Shown: positions 1 through 8,708, numbered from the stretch's first letter. The stretch: 64,000 nucleotides of DNA from Streptomyces diastatochromogenes (GCF_002242805.1 NZ_MCGQ01000042.1:82335-146334); one strand, 5' to 3'. Notes: generated from the sequence alone by a model not told the origin. Translations and numbers: made by a program.

Positions 1-2
1 GA

Positions 3-1004
3 GCGCTGGGGGTGCTGGCGGGCGGTCTGCTGACCCAATACGCGGGCTGGCGCTGGGTGATGCTGATCAATCTGCCCATCGTGGTGGTGGCTCTCGCGCT
101 GGTTCTCGCAGGCGTGCCTGCCGATGCGCGCCCCGCCCGGCGCGAGAGGCTGGACGTGCTTGGCGCCGTCCTGGCGACCGGTGGAGTCGGGCTGCTGGTG
201 CTCGGTGTCGTCCGCACCGACGCCCAAGGGTGGGGTTCGCCCGCCACGTGGGCGATGCTCGTCGCCGCGACCGCGCTCCTGGGCGCCTTCGTCGTCGCTG
301 AATCCCGGGCTCCCGCACCGCTGTTGCGCCTCGGCCTGCTGCGCAGCCGCTGGGTCGCCGGCGCCAATGTGCTGGTGTTCTTTTCCACTGCCGGGCAGTT
401 CGCGGCGTTCTACTTCGTGTCCCTGTACATGCAGCAGGTTCTGGGCATGGGTCCCGCAGCGACCGGCGCCGCGTTCCTGCCCTTCTCCGCGAGCCTGGTC
501 GCCGGCAGCCTCGTCGCGACCCGCGTCACCTCGGCACGCACCCCCCGTGCATCCCTGGTGCCCGGCGCCCTGCTCGCAGCCGCCGGCCTGGCCTGGTTCG
601 CCTTCATCAGCCCCGACGGCGGCTTCCTCACCGACGTGCTGGGCCCCTGCATCGTCACCGGTGTCGGCGTCGGACTGGTCATCGCCCCGATCGTCGCCGC
701 CGCGACCACCGGCGTCGCCCCCGGCGAGGCCGGCATGGCCTCCGGCCTCATGAACAGCTCCCGCCAACTGGGCGGCTGCATCGGACTGGCCGTGTTGGCC
801 ACCCTCGCCACACACCGCACCGGCACGGCCGCCAACCCTGCCTCGCTCAACGACGGCTACGCCCTGGGCCTGGCCATCGCCGCCACCCTCTTCGTGATCG
901 CGGCGGTCGTGGCGATCGGCGTGCTGCCCCGCCACCGGACCGAGACAGCTGCGCCGCGGCCCGCCGTCCCCGCAGAGAACCGACTGGAAGGAACGCCGTC
1001 ATGA
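3..1004 (+). CDS. DHA2-type MFS multidrug efflux transporter, C-terminal part
   Basis: Inner-membrane drug/proton antiporter of the EmrB/QacA (DHA2, 14-helix) type. The frame is open to the left edge, so the N-terminal helices lie outside the window. The visible part begins with GGLLTQYAGWRWVMLINLP, the conserved stretch around the antiporter motif, followed by roughly nine hydrophobic segments and a charged tail. Its TGA overlaps the ATG of the cupin gene (ATGA), so the two are probably co-translated. The substrate cannot be inferred. Confidence 0.85.
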   Translation, partial: ALGVLAGGLLTQYAGWRWVMLINLPIVVVALALVLAGVPADARPARRERLDVLGAVLATGGVGLLVLGVVRTDAQGWGSPATWAMLVAATALLGAFVVAESRAPAPLLRLGLLRSRWVAGANVLVFFSTAGQFAAFYFVSLYMQQVLGMGPAATGAAFLPFSASLVAGSLVATRVTSARTPRASLVPGALLAAAGLAWFAFISPDGGFLTDVLGPCIVTGVGVGLVIAPIVAAATTGVAPGEAGMASGLMNSSRQLGGCIGLAVLATLATHRTGTAANPASLNDGYALGLAIAATLFVIAAVVAIGVLPRHRTETAAPRPAVPAENRLEGTPS

Positions 1005-1405
1005 CGACGACCCCCATCTCACCCATCGACCTGTTCGCCTCGGCGCTGCACATCCACCCCGACGGCGGCGTCCAGGCTGCCGAACGGCGGATGACGAGCG
1101 GCGACTTGGGCGCCTGGCAGATCGCGACGTTCCACGTGGAGACCGACGCCGACGTCCACGCCGACCACTGGGAGATGCACCCGGAGGCCGAGGAGGCGGT
1201 GTGCTGCCTGACCGGCGGTGTCCGCCTCTACTTCCGTCCCGCCGGGCCCGACGGCGACGAGGACATGGTGCAGTTGCCGGCAGGCACCGGCGTGATCGTC
1301 CCCCGCGGTCGCTGGCACCGCCTGGAGCTGGATGCCCCCAGCGACCTGATGTCGATCACCCTTCGCCACGGCACCCGCCTCGAAAAGCGCACCGGCACTC
1401 GCTGA
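1001..1405 (+). CDS. cupin-domain protein
   Basis: A 134-residue single-domain cupin, probably cytoplasmic. A conserved beta-barrel pattern is visible: HADHWEMHPEAEEAV near residues 50-64, the turn PAGTGVIVPRGRWHRLEL near 89-106, and metal-ligand-type His and Glu residues. Its ATG lies inside the stop of the efflux gene, so it is the second gene of that operon. Small cupins next to pumps can be sensors or small-molecule-modifying enzymes; the sequence does not decide. A strong hairpin follows the stop. Confidence 0.75.
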   Translation: MTTTPISPIDLFASALHIHPDGGVQAAERRMTSGDLGAWQIATFHVETDADVHADHWEMHPEAEEAVCCLTGGVRLYFRPAGPDGDEDMVQLPAGTGVIVPRGRWHRLELDAPSDLMSITLRHGTRLEKRTGTR

Positions 1406-1412
1406 GCGGAAT

Positions 1413-1441
1413 GTGGCCCGGCGGATGCGCTGCCGGGCCAC
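1413..1441 (+). terminator. hairpin after the MFS-cupin operon
   Basis: Perfect 10-bp inverted repeat (GTGGCCCGGC / GCCGGGCCAC) with a 9-nt loop, 8 nt after the cupin stop. There is no U-tract, as is common in Streptomyces terminators. Confidence 0.7.
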
Positions 1442-1595
1442 CACAACCTCGCCCAGTACGCAGGCCGAAGCCCGCCACGCCGCACTCGAATCCTCCGGGC
1501 AGCTGACGTTCGAGCTGTAGCGGTTGCTTTGCAGGGACGCGACCGGCCAGGAGTCCACATGGGACACCGTGACCGGTCGTGTGCGCTCAGCGGTA

Positions 1596-2867
1596 TTACA
1601 GCTGTGGCTGTGGCATCCGCTGCCAGCTGAACGGGCCGTAGGTTGTGTCGGTAACGGGGTAGTTGGCGTTCGGATCTGCGGTCAGTTTCAGCCATTCGAG
1701 CGGGGTGGTGCTGCCGTGCACGACGATTCGGTGGAAGTTCGGCACGTTGTAGTACGGGTGCTCGTTCCACGCGTTGTTGTGTGGGTCGTGGGCGCACACG
1801 CCGGCGCCGGTGGCCGGGTCCGTCTCGCCGGTGCACGCCGCCGTCGGCGACAGCGGGTTGTCCGAGCGGTACAGGTGCGAGTCGCCGTTGAGCATCAGCA
1901 CCGGACGGCGGAACTCGGTCGTCTTCGCCGCGACCTCGCTGATGATCGGCTCGTAGTTCGTCAGGTGGTCCTTGGTCTTGCCGTCGAGGTCCCACATGTC
2001 GGCCTGTGCCGTGATCACCACGGCCTTGGCGTGCTCGGCCCGGGCGTCGGCGAAGGCGGCATCGAGCCAGCGGATGTCGGCTGCGGTCCGGTCGGTCCGC
2101 TCGTCGGTCTGCGCCTGAGTCGCGGTCGGCACCTTGTACCAGGGGTCGGCGTCGTTGTTGGAGCCGCCCGGCACGTTGATGGTCACGAAGACGATGTCGT
2201 GCTGTGCCCACCTCACGTTCTCGACGTACTGTGCGTCGCCCGGGTGGCTCGGGTCGTAGGCAGTGGCCTGGGACACCACGTTCAGTGTCCCGCTGCCGAG
2301 GGTGCGGCCGGGCTGCGCGAAGAAGTCCTGCCGGACTTTGGCGAGGTTGTCGAGCGGGTTGCCGCAGTGGTAGCTGACGCAGTCCGCCGTGTTGGTCGAC
2401 AGGCCGCTCGTGCCGATGTAGTTGATCGCACCGGAGGCCGAGTCGTAGAAGCCGCCGCCCTGACCAGGCGAGGTGAGACTCGACGCCTTGTGGCAGTCGG
2501 CCCATTCGTTGTCGCCCGGCGTGTACACGAGCGGCTTGGTGAAGGTCTGCCACGCGGAGGCGATCGAGGCGTCGTAGGCGTCGGTGCAGAACTCCTTGCC
2601 CGAGTGGATGTCGCCTACGTGGATGACGTCGCTGATCGTCGGGGCACTGTTGATGGTGCCGATGAATGCCGGGGTCTTCTGGAACTGCGACGTGTCCGCG
2701 CTCTGCCCCGCGGGCGCGTACGCCGACTTGCCGTACGGCGAGTCGCCGAACACGGCGAGCGTCAGCGGGGTGCCGGCCGCCGATGCCGTGGTGGTCGACA
2801 TTGCGGAAGAGGCAAGGCCGACAGCGACGAGCGTGACAAACCCGCGCTTCAGCATGCGTCTCGACAT
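1596..2867 (-). CDS. secreted calcineurin-like metallophosphoesterase
   Basis: A 423-residue exported protein. The start MSRRMLKRG follows GAGGG at proper spacing, and a signal peptide ending near TTASAAG is visible. Metallophosphoesterase motifs appear in order: FGDSPYG, HVGDIHSGKEFC, TPGDNEWADC, an NGDSHLY motif late in the protein and FHRIVVHGS near the end. These supply the Asp/Asn/His metal ligands. It would act outside the cell on a phosphoester; the substrate is unknown. It is transcribed alone, convergent with the cupin operon. An earlier in-frame ATG at 2942 lacks a ribosome site. Confidence 0.85.
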   Translation of the reverse strand: MSRRMLKRGFVTLVAVGLASSAMSTTTASAAGTPLTLAVFGDSPYGKSAYAPAGQSADTSQFQKTPAFIGTINSAPTISDVIHVGDIHSGKEFCTDAYDASIASAWQTFTKPLVYTPGDNEWADCHKASSLTSPGQGGGFYDSASGAINYIGTSGLSTNTADCVSYHCGNPLDNLAKVRQDFFAQPGRTLGSGTLNVVSQATAYDPSHPGDAQYVENVRWAQHDIVFVTINVPGGSNNDADPWYKVPTATQAQTDERTDRTAADIRWLDAAFADARAEHAKAVVITAQADMWDLDGKTKDHLTNYEPIISEVAAKTTEFRRPVLMLNGDSHLYRSDNPLSPTAACTGETDPATGAGVCAHDPHNNAWNEHPYYNVPNFHRIVVHGSTTPLEWLKLTADPNANYPVTDTTYGPFSWQRMPQPQL

Positions 2868-3397
2868 ACGTCCCTCTTTCAGGTCCGGTTGAGGGGGGCG
2901 CTCCAGTGAACTGGATCCCCAGGGAGCGCGACATGGCATCAACGGCGGCCTGGAGATGACGAACAGGCGAAAATTCAGCCGCGACCGTTTTCTTCGTCCC
3001 GGAGTGCCTGATGACTGTCAGCTGAGCGCCGCCGCTTTCTACTCGGCCGGATTCCTTTCCCGGACCGGTACGCACCTCTGCGTTGCGGCCGTTGATTGCC
3101 TGCCTACGCCGAACGCACACGCTGTCAGGCCGAGGGGCAGCGCGATGGTTCGCACAGCGAGGACCGCGATGACCCGTGGGCGGTGCCTGGGCCCAGCCGT
3201 TCACATCGTCGTAGAAATCGTTGATCGTCCCATGGGACCCACTTCTTGCCCTGGCACCTGTCCTTCGACTCTGCCTCCCCGGCCCGCAGCACCGCTTCGA
3301 CATTCAGCGTTTGGACAGCGACGGCTTCCAGCGACTCGTATGCGCGGGTCAGCCGCTCCACCAGCAACCCAACTCCGCTCGCCCAGCACCAACGGCT
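2868..3397. other. intergenic region upstream of the phosphoesterase
   Basis: Holds the phosphoesterase promoter region. A minus-strand stretch at about 3125-3400 has coding-like composition (for example LVERLTRAYESLEAVAVQ) but no convincing start, ribosome site or family, so it is left as possible debris. Confidence 0.4.
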
Positions 3398-3897
3398 CAC
3401 CCTGCTAGGGCAGGCCGTCAACCGCGACGACATCCTTCTCCAGGACCGCATGGCCGCCGCGCTCGTCCCCCTCTACGCGCAACCGCTCACCCGGAACGCA
3501 CGGCTCACCACAGACGATGTCCTCCGTGAGGACGGCGAGGTCCAGATTCGAATCGGCGACCCACTGTCGCCCGTCCCTGTGCCCTTCGCCGGCATGCTGC
3601 TGGACTACCTGGGCCAGCGGCCGAACACCATGACCGCAACCAATCCGGACTCCGGATGGTCTTCCCCGGCCGTCGAGCAGGGCAGCCCATGACCCCGGAC
3701 ACCCTCGAACTGCGCCTCCGCCACTTGGGTTTCCTACCCAGCGAGGACGCACGTCGGCGATCCGCCACCTCGTGCTCCAGGCCCCCGCCCCCGTGGTCGC
3801 CCGCATGCTGGGCCACCACGACGCCACCACCGCCCAACTCGCGGCCGAGGCCGGCGGAACCTGGCCGCACTATGCCCCTGGAGATCACTCACGTTGA
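3398..3897 (+). pseudogene. degenerate recombinase-like gene, C-terminal part
   Basis: Three frames together rebuild the C-terminal half of a Streptomyces recombinase/integrase-like protein: LLYAQPLTR-type helix and TTDDVL near 3465-3520, then FPGRRAGQPMTPDTLELRLR near 3660-3725, then LVLQAPAPVVARMLGHHD and YAPGDHSR up to the TGA at 3897. Frameshifts near 3655 and 3750 separate the parts and no N-terminus is present. The family resemblance is from memory, not a search. Confidence 0.6.
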
Positions 3898-3936
3898 CCG
3901 CAGACCCGAGTCAGCTGAGAAGTACACGATTCTCGA

Positions 3937-4287
3937 CTACGAGAGGGAGCCAATTGCGGACAGCTCGCGCAGGACGAGGTCGAGCAGGCCGGGGAAGCGC
4001 CGGTCCAGTTCCTCGCGGCGGAGGGAGTTGATGCGGCGCGTGCCCTCGTCCCGCTGCCGGATCACTCCGGCCTCGCGCAGTACTCGGAAGTGACGGCTGC
4101 TGGTGGATTTGCCGACCGGGAGGTCGAAGCAGCCGCAGGCCACCTCGGACTTGGCACCGAGGGTTGCCACGATGCTCAGGCGGACGGGGTCGCTGAGGGC
4201 GGCCATCACCGTGAACAGGTCCATGTCCTGCTCGTTGGGGTGGAGCAACGGGGATGAGGTTCGACTGGCCACGTTCCCAGTATCCAC
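3937..4287 (-). CDS. ArsR-family transcriptional regulator
   Basis: A 116-residue winged-helix repressor. MAALSDPVRLSIVATLG (near 28-44) is the classic ArsR N-terminal helix, and SRHFRVLREAGVIRQRDEG is the recognition helix plus wing. A CxC pair (ACGCF) sits where metal-sensing ArsR proteins carry their Cys site; whether it binds metal here is unknown. The GTG at 4287 is chosen because AGGGG precedes it. An ATG 21 codons later would also give the full domain but has a poor ribosome site. It is divergent from the oxidoreductase, with a strong palindrome between the two genes. Confidence 0.85.
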   Translation of the reverse strand: MDTGNVASRTSSPLLHPNEQDMDLFTVMAALSDPVRLSIVATLGAKSEVACGCFDLPVGKSTSSRHFRVLREAGVIRQRDEGTRRINSLRREELDRRFPGLLDLVLRELSAIGSLS

Positions 4288-4298
4288 GCAGCCCCTGA

Positions 4299-4332
4299 AA
4301 ACCTATGTTCGCATTCAAGCGAACATAGGTTT
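4299..4332. promoter_or_regulatory. probable ArsR operator
   Basis: Perfect 14-bp inverted repeat (AAACCTATGTTCGC / GCGAACATAGGTTT) with a 6-nt centre, between the divergent ArsR and oxidoreductase genes and 12 nt from the regulator start. The position fits control of both promoters. That ArsR binds here is inference. Confidence 0.75.
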
Positions 4333-4381
4333 ACGGTGGTGATCACCAGCCGGTGGCACCGGTCATGCGAAGGGAACTGCC

Positions 4382-5548
4382 ATGCCCTCCTCTCTTTCGT
4401 CCACACACGTGTCCACCCCCGCGTCCGCTCCGCCCGCCCCGATCGGCGTGGGCATCATCGGGCTCAGCGCCGACGGCGGCTGGGCAGGAAGGGCCCACGT
4501 CCCGGCCCTCGCCGCCCTGCCCGACGCCTACGAGCTGCGCGCTCTGAGCGCCAGCAGTGCCGAGTCGGCCAAGGCCGCCGGGCAGAAGTTCGGCGTTCCG
4601 TTGGCGTTCGGCAGCGCCGAGGAGCTGGTCGAGCGGGACGAGGTGAACCTGGTGGTCGTGACCGTGAAGGTGCCGCATCACCGGGAACTGGTCACCTCCG
4701 CGCTGTCAGCCGGGAAGACCGTACTGAGCGAGTGGCCGTTGGGCAACGGAACCGCGGAGGCCGAGGAGATGGCCGCGTTCGCGGATTCGCGGAAGCTGCG
4801 GGGCTTCGTCGGGCTTCAGGCGCGCTCCGCCCCACCGGTCCGCTACCTGCGCGACCTGGTCGCGGACGGGTACGTCGGGGAGGTGCTGTCCACCAGTGTC
4901 GTCGCCTCAGGAGGAAAATGGGGCGCGACGTATGACAGCCGCAGCGCCTATATATGGGACCGTGCCAACGGCGCCACGATGCTGACGATCCCGTTCGGTC
5001 ACACCATCGACGGACTCGCCTCGGTGCTGGGCGAGTTCACCGAACTCAGCGCCACCACGGCCACCCGGCGCACCGAAGTCCGGCATGAGGAGACCGGGCA
5101 GCCCTTGCCCACAAACGTCGACGATCAGATCGCCGTGACCGGAACCCTCGAATCGGGCGCCGTCGCCTCCGTCCACTACCGCGGCGGACTCGCCCGCTCC
5201 ACCAACTTCCTGTGGGAGATCAACGGGACCGAGGGCGACCTGCTGATCACCGGGGACTCCGGGCACCTCCAGTTCGGGCAGGTCACCATCCACGGCGCCC
5301 GCGGCAGGGACGCGGAACTGGCCGAGTTGCCGGTCCCAGGACGTTACGACGCGAACGTCCCCGCACTCGCCGGGCAACGCCACACCATGGCCTACGCTGT
5401 CGCCCACGCCTACGCGCAACTGCACGCCGACCTCACCGACGGCACCCACACCGTCCCCGACCTCGCCCACGCCGTGCGCCACCACCGCCTACTCGATCAC
5501 GTCCAGCAGGCGGCCACCACCGGCGAGCGCCAGCGCGTCAGCGGCTAG
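4382..5548 (+). CDS. Gfo/Idh/MocA-family oxidoreductase
   Basis: A 388-residue NAD(P)-dependent dehydrogenase. The Rossmann start IGVGIIGLSADGGWAGRAHV is near residue 22, and VVVTVKVPHHRELV with AGKTVLSEWPLG near 85-115 is the family EKP-like segment, here reading EWP. The C-terminal domain carries IPFGHTIDGLASVLGEF, which supplies the usual catalytic His. The length is typical; fungal Gal80-like relatives have the same layout. GAAGGG precedes the ATG. The substrate is probably a sugar or cyclitol. It is likely repressed by the divergent ArsR protein. Confidence 0.85.
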   Translation: MPSSLSSTHVSTPASAPPAPIGVGIIGLSADGGWAGRAHVPALAALPDAYELRALSASSAESAKAAGQKFGVPLAFGSAEELVERDEVNLVVVTVKVPHHRELVTSALSAGKTVLSEWPLGNGTAEAEEMAAFADSRKLRGFVGLQARSAPPVRYLRDLVADGYVGEVLSTSVVASGGKWGATYDSRSAYIWDRANGATMLTIPFGHTIDGLASVLGEFTELSATTATRRTEVRHEETGQPLPTNVDDQIAVTGTLESGAVASVHYRGGLARSTNFLWEINGTEGDLLITGDSGHLQFGQVTIHGARGRDAELAELPVPGRYDANVPALAGQRHTMAYAVAHAYAQLHADLTDGTHTVPDLAHAVRHHRLLDHVQQAATTGERQRVSG

Positions 5549-5586
5549 GACGTGTCCGACGGGTCGCGTGACTCGCTCTCTTGCCG

Positions 5587-5760
5587 ATCGTTCCGGTGTG
5601 CCGCGCTCACCAGCACGCCGCCGGCGCTCGCAAGAAGGCGCCACGGAAACGCGGCAAGCGCACCCGCCCCACCCAGCACCGTCCCGATGAAGCCCTCGGC
5701 CGTTCACGTGGCGGGCTCAGCACGAAGACATCTCATGTCGCCGAGAGGTCAAGTTCGGCG
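5587..5760 (+). pseudogene. transposase fragment (IS5-like), central part
   Basis: The frame contains CRAHQHAAGARKK and ALGRSRGGLSTK, the segment around the first catalytic region of IS5-type transposases common in Streptomyces. It has no start and no C-terminus. The sequence after 5725 no longer matches. Confidence 0.55.
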
Positions 5761-5761
5761 G

Positions 5762-5860
5762 TCAGGCAGCGAGTGAGACGGGCAGGGCGCATGCCCCTTC
5801 CGGGTCGTAGGTCGTACGGTTCTGCAGGCAGTGGTAGAGGCAGCCGAGGAGCTTAGGGGC
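5762..5860 (-). pseudogene. possible transposase C-terminal fragment
   Basis: The minus frame ends LLGCLYHCLQNRTTYD plus a short tail, which resembles the C-terminus of IS110-type transposases. It is only about 30 residues, so the call is tentative. Confidence 0.3.
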
Positions 5861-5954
5861 TGCGGATGACGCAGTTTTCGGGTCTGTTGAAGGTGGTGCG
5901 GGAGCGGGGCGGCAACGGCACTTTGCGGGGCCGGCCGTGGTCGTTGCCGCTGGT

Positions 5955-6040
5955 TTCCAGACCGTGAGGTGCTGTGCGGGATCTTGTACGTGCTGCATGC
6001 CGGGATTCAGTGGGAGTACCTGCCGAAGGCTGTCCTCGGC
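5955..6040 (+). pseudogene. transposase fragment (IS5-like), N-terminal part
   Basis: LCGILYVLHAGIQWEYLPK matches the start of many IS5-family transposases. It lies downstream of the central fragment at 5587, in the wrong order for one intact element, so at least two rearranged copies are represented. The following frame to 6340 stays open but is not recognisable. Confidence 0.5.
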
Positions 6041-6338
6041 GGGGTGCCGCCGAGCCGTCTGCGCGCCACCGCCCGCACCCGGCTGGGGCGCCTGGAGGGC
6101 CCGCTCGGGGTCGAAGGCAGCAAACCCGTCGTGGAGGGCGAGATCGATCGTGCCCAGTGGCTGATGGATGTCGCCTTCGGCGTCCTCGATCCCGTCGAGG
6201 CAGTTGTCGAACAGGATCGGCACGTCGTGGCCGAGATTACCGACCTGCGTGGCGTTCGGATCGTCTGTGAGCTGCGTAGGCGTCCGGGACGTTGTTCGAC
6301 GCCATCCCGGTGTCAGACCGTCGCCCTATGTTGTCCCG

Positions 6339-6854
6339 GTGATTCATGATGCGTTTGACCATCGGGTAGTAGAGGCCGCAGCTACGGATGTCCGGCTGGC
6401 GAGAATGGAGTTCGACGGCGCTGGCAAGTGGTTGGCCTCCGCCGGCCAGGGGCGTTCGGAGCCTCTTGCCGCAGAGGTGTGGGTCTTCGACGAAGATCTC
6501 GCTCGGGTTCTGCTGGTTCACCACCGGTGGCGGGGTTGGGTTCCGCCGGGCGGACGCGTTGAGCTGGGGGAAACACCCCGAGAAGGAGCACGCCGCGAGC
6601 TCTTCGAGGAGACCGGTGTCGAGGCGGAGCTGCTGCCGGAACCCGCCGCGGCGACGGTGCGCTCGTATCACCCGGAGTGGTCGGCGACACTTGGGCTGTC
6701 ATTCGTCGCGATCGTGGATGCTGCAACACCTTTGGCCCCAGAGAGCGGACAGCCAGCAGCCTGGACGCACCTGGACGAGGACTGGGCCGGCTACTTCCCT
6801 GAGGACGCATCGCGCGTCCGTCAGCATGCGCGATGGCTGGAGTCCGCCCGCTGA
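6339..6854 (+). CDS. Nudix hydrolase
   Basis: A 171-residue pyrophosphohydrolase of the MutT/Nudix fold. The Nudix box GGRVELGETPREGARRELF continues as EETGV, giving the full GX5EX7REUXEEXGU pattern near residues 70-92. WVPPGGR precedes it and a YHPEW loop follows. GTG 6339 is chosen to include the coding-like lead VIHDAFDHRVVEAA; ATG 6405 is an alternative. Neither has a strong ribosome site, and the region just upstream is transposase debris, so the promoter is unclear. It probably removes a damaged or activated nucleotide. Confidence 0.75.
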   Translation: MIHDAFDHRVVEAAATDVRLARMEFDGAGKWLASAGQGRSEPLAAEVWVFDEDLARVLLVHHRWRGWVPPGGRVELGETPREGARRELFEETGVEAELLPEPAAATVRSYHPEWSATLGLSFVAIVDAATPLAPESGQPAAWTHLDEDWAGYFPEDASRVRQHARWLESAR

Positions 6855-7100
6855 TACGAAGCGTCCGTCACTCGGCAGTCCGCTGCAGCTCGACAAGTCG
6901 AGCCTCCGAGTCGGCGATGCGCTCCTGCGGCGACGCCAAATCAAGCACACCATCCCGGAGCCAAGGGACCAGCGGGCCCACCGCCGACACCGAGGCAGCA
7001 AGGGCGGTCGTCCGACCGGGTTCGACAGGTCAACGTCGCCGCGATTCGGCTGTGGCTCCGCGCCTGATCCACAGCCGAACCGGTGCCGATCCCTTGTGCA

Positions 7101-7653
7101 TTACCGCAAGACAGGGCAATTGGCCGCCGTGTACTCATCCGCGATGTTGAAGACGCTGGCACAGCTTGGGCACTCCGCCTCGCCGAAGAGATGGGCGATC
7201 CCGTTGGCGAGCACGTCTTCCCCATCGCAGACGGCGGTCTCATACATCCATCGGCCGATGCCGGAGAGTTTCTCGGCGGGCGCTGGCCGCAGGTCGCGTC
7301 TGTACACGTCCCCCAGATCCCAGTCCCGGATCGCCGAGTAGCGCCCGTAGCCACCGATGGCGACACTCCGCGATCGCGTCGGCGCAGTCCGCCAACAGAT
7401 CGTCGCAGCCATGGTGCCCTGCTGCGCGTTCCATGATCTCGCCAGCCAGACCGCGTGCCTCCGGGCTGCCAGACGCGAGGCGGACCAGGTGTGGCAGAGC
7501 GGCGAAGCTGGCGGGCGTAACCAAGTCATGCTCGAGGGTGAGCCGGTATCCCAGCTCCTTCGACCCTTCGGAGTCATCGTCACGCTCCACCCGTGCCAAG
7601 AGCTCGGGGACGCGATCAGTATCGAAGCGGCAGTCATACATCTGACCGGACAT
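7101..7653 (-). pseudogene. frameshifted conserved hypothetical gene
   Basis: The first frame (from the ATG at 7653) gives YDCRFDTDRVPELLARVERD and TPASFAALPHLVRLASG. Near 7365 the coding signal moves to another frame that gives IRDWDLGDVYRRDL, RWMYETAVCDGEDVLANGIA and a Cys pair, GEAECPSC. The two halves together would make about 183 residues ending CPVLR. One indel, biological or sequencing, explains it. Function unknown; the CPSC segment is reminiscent of a zinc ribbon. Confidence 0.6.
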
Positions 7654-7754
7654 GGTCTAAATCCCTCAAATGCCAACGCCACGTTATGGGTGGGGCGGCG
7701 TCCCATCACGGTGTGAAACCGCCGCCCACCCTGCGTCCCAGCCCTTGCTTCACC

Positions 7755-7769
7755 TATCGAGATTCGATA
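7755..7769. promoter_or_regulatory. palindromic operator upstream of DUF2975-XRE
   Basis: TATCGA-GAT-TCGATA is a perfect 6-bp inverted repeat with a 3-nt spacer. A weaker copy, ATCG-TAACT-CGAT, lies at 7777-7789, so half-sites repeat about 21 bp apart. It lies just upstream of the DUF2975 gene and may bind the XRE protein of that operon. Confidence 0.55.
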
Positions 7770-7802
7770 GATTCCCATCGTAACTCGATTGAAGGATGCG
7801 TC

Positions 7803-8288
7803 ATGGGAAAGCTGACAGTGGGTGCGCTGCGTGCCGTGCTCGTGGTGGTGCTCGCCGGCACTGTGTTCGTGCAGGCGTTGATGGTGTGGGCGTTGGCAAC
7901 CGACCCGGAGGACGGGTCGCTCCCGCTGACCCCGCTGCGCGTGATCACGATCTTGGGCATGGTCTCGGCTCAGGTCGCCCTGGTCTGTGTATGGCGGCTG
8001 GTGACGATGGTGCGACGGGGAACCGTGTTCTCCCATGCCGCCTTCCGGTACGTGGACGGCGTGATCGGCGCGATCGTGGCGGCTGCCCTGGTGTGGTTCG
8101 CGGTCACGGCTCTCAATGCGCCGGGCCAGCGGGACGACCCGGGCGTCACCCTCATCATGGGCGGGATCGGCCTGGCCATCCTGGGGGTCGCGCTCATCGT
8201 GCTCGTGCTGCGGATGCTGCTCGCCCAGGCCGTCGCGCGCGACGTCGAAGCGGCGCAGATGCAGGCCGAGTTGGACGAGGTGATCTGA
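7803..8288 (+). CDS. DUF2975 membrane protein
   Basis: A 161-residue protein with four predicted membrane segments (about residues 8-32, 45-66, 83-106 and 117-137), the DUF2975 layout, and a charged C-terminal tail (VEAAQMQAELDEVI). GAAGGA precedes the ATG. The stop overlaps the start of the XRE regulator (TGATG), so the two are translationally coupled. DUF2975/XRE pairs are widespread in Firmicutes and Actinobacteria, and their role is not well defined; a membrane partner that controls a small repressor is one idea. Confidence 0.8.
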   Translation: MGKLTVGALRAVLVVVLAGTVFVQALMVWALATDPEDGSLPLTPLRVITILGMVSAQVALVCVWRLVTMVRRGTVFSHAAFRYVDGVIGAIVAAALVWFAVTALNAPGQRDDPGVTLIMGGIGLAILGVALIVLVLRMLLAQAVARDVEAAQMQAELDEVI

Positions 8289-8509
8289 TGCCGATCACCG
8301 TCGACATCGACGTGATGCTGGCCAGGCGGAAGATGTCCGTGGGCGAGCTCGCGGACCGTGTAGGGATCACGCCCGCCAACCTGGCGGTACTGAAGAACGG
8401 CCGGGCCAAGGCGGTGCGCTTCGCGACGCTCGCCGCGCTCTGCGAGGTGCTCGAGTGCCAGCCGGGCGACTTGCTGCGCTGGGAGGCCGAGGACGCCACG
8501 GGCGGATGA
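8288..8509 (+). CDS. small XRE-family (Cro/CI-type) regulator
   Basis: A 73-residue protein made almost entirely of one helix-turn-helix domain: MLARRKMSVGELADRVGIT (about 10-28), NLAVLKNGRAKAVRF and CEVLECQPGDLLRWE. This is the YozG-like type that accompanies DUF2975 proteins. It is coupled to the preceding gene by a 1-nt stop/start overlap. It probably autoregulates through the palindromes at 7755-7789; that is inference from position. Confidence 0.85.
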   Translation: MPITVDIDVMLARRKMSVGELADRVGITPANLAVLKNGRAKAVRFATLAALCEVLECQPGDLLRWEAEDATGG

Positions 8510-8552
8510 CGTGCCCCAGGGTGGGCGTGGGTGCCCCCTCACCCACCACCGC

Positions 8553-8588
8553 AAGCCCCCGTCCTTCCAGCGCGGAAGGGCGGGGGTT
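8553..8588 (+). terminator. hairpin after the DUF2975-XRE operon
   Basis: A long, nearly perfect stem pairs the AAGCCCCCGTCCTTCC arm with the GGAAGGGCGGGGGTT arm around a 5-nt loop, 44 nt after the XRE stop. Confidence 0.65.
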
Positions 8589-8688
8589 GGTCGTTGGGCG
8601 AGCGTCAGGGCTTCGCCGTAGTCGCTTGACCCCACTCTTCATCCGAGAGATCACCTCGCCCCACGTCGATCGGAACGACCCATCCGCG

Positions 8689-8708
8689 GATGAGTCACTC
8701 GACTCATC
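8689..8708. promoter_or_regulatory. inverted repeat in an intergenic region
   Basis: GATGAGTC-ACTC-GACTCATC is a perfect 8-bp inverted repeat in the otherwise gene-free stretch 8510-8987. A TTGACC element lies about 60 bp upstream. It could be a regulator site for the reductase gene at 8988, though it is nearly 300 bp away. Confidence 0.35.

Noticed and set aside
1524..2909. Val/Arg-rich plus-strand frame opposite the phosphoesterase
   Set aside because: No start signal, and composition typical of an antisense frame.
1228..3303. 691-residue minus-strand open frame
   Set aside because: It is antisense or out of frame to the cupin and metallophosphoesterase genes, very Arg-rich, and lacks any family signature; a typical high-GC shadow.
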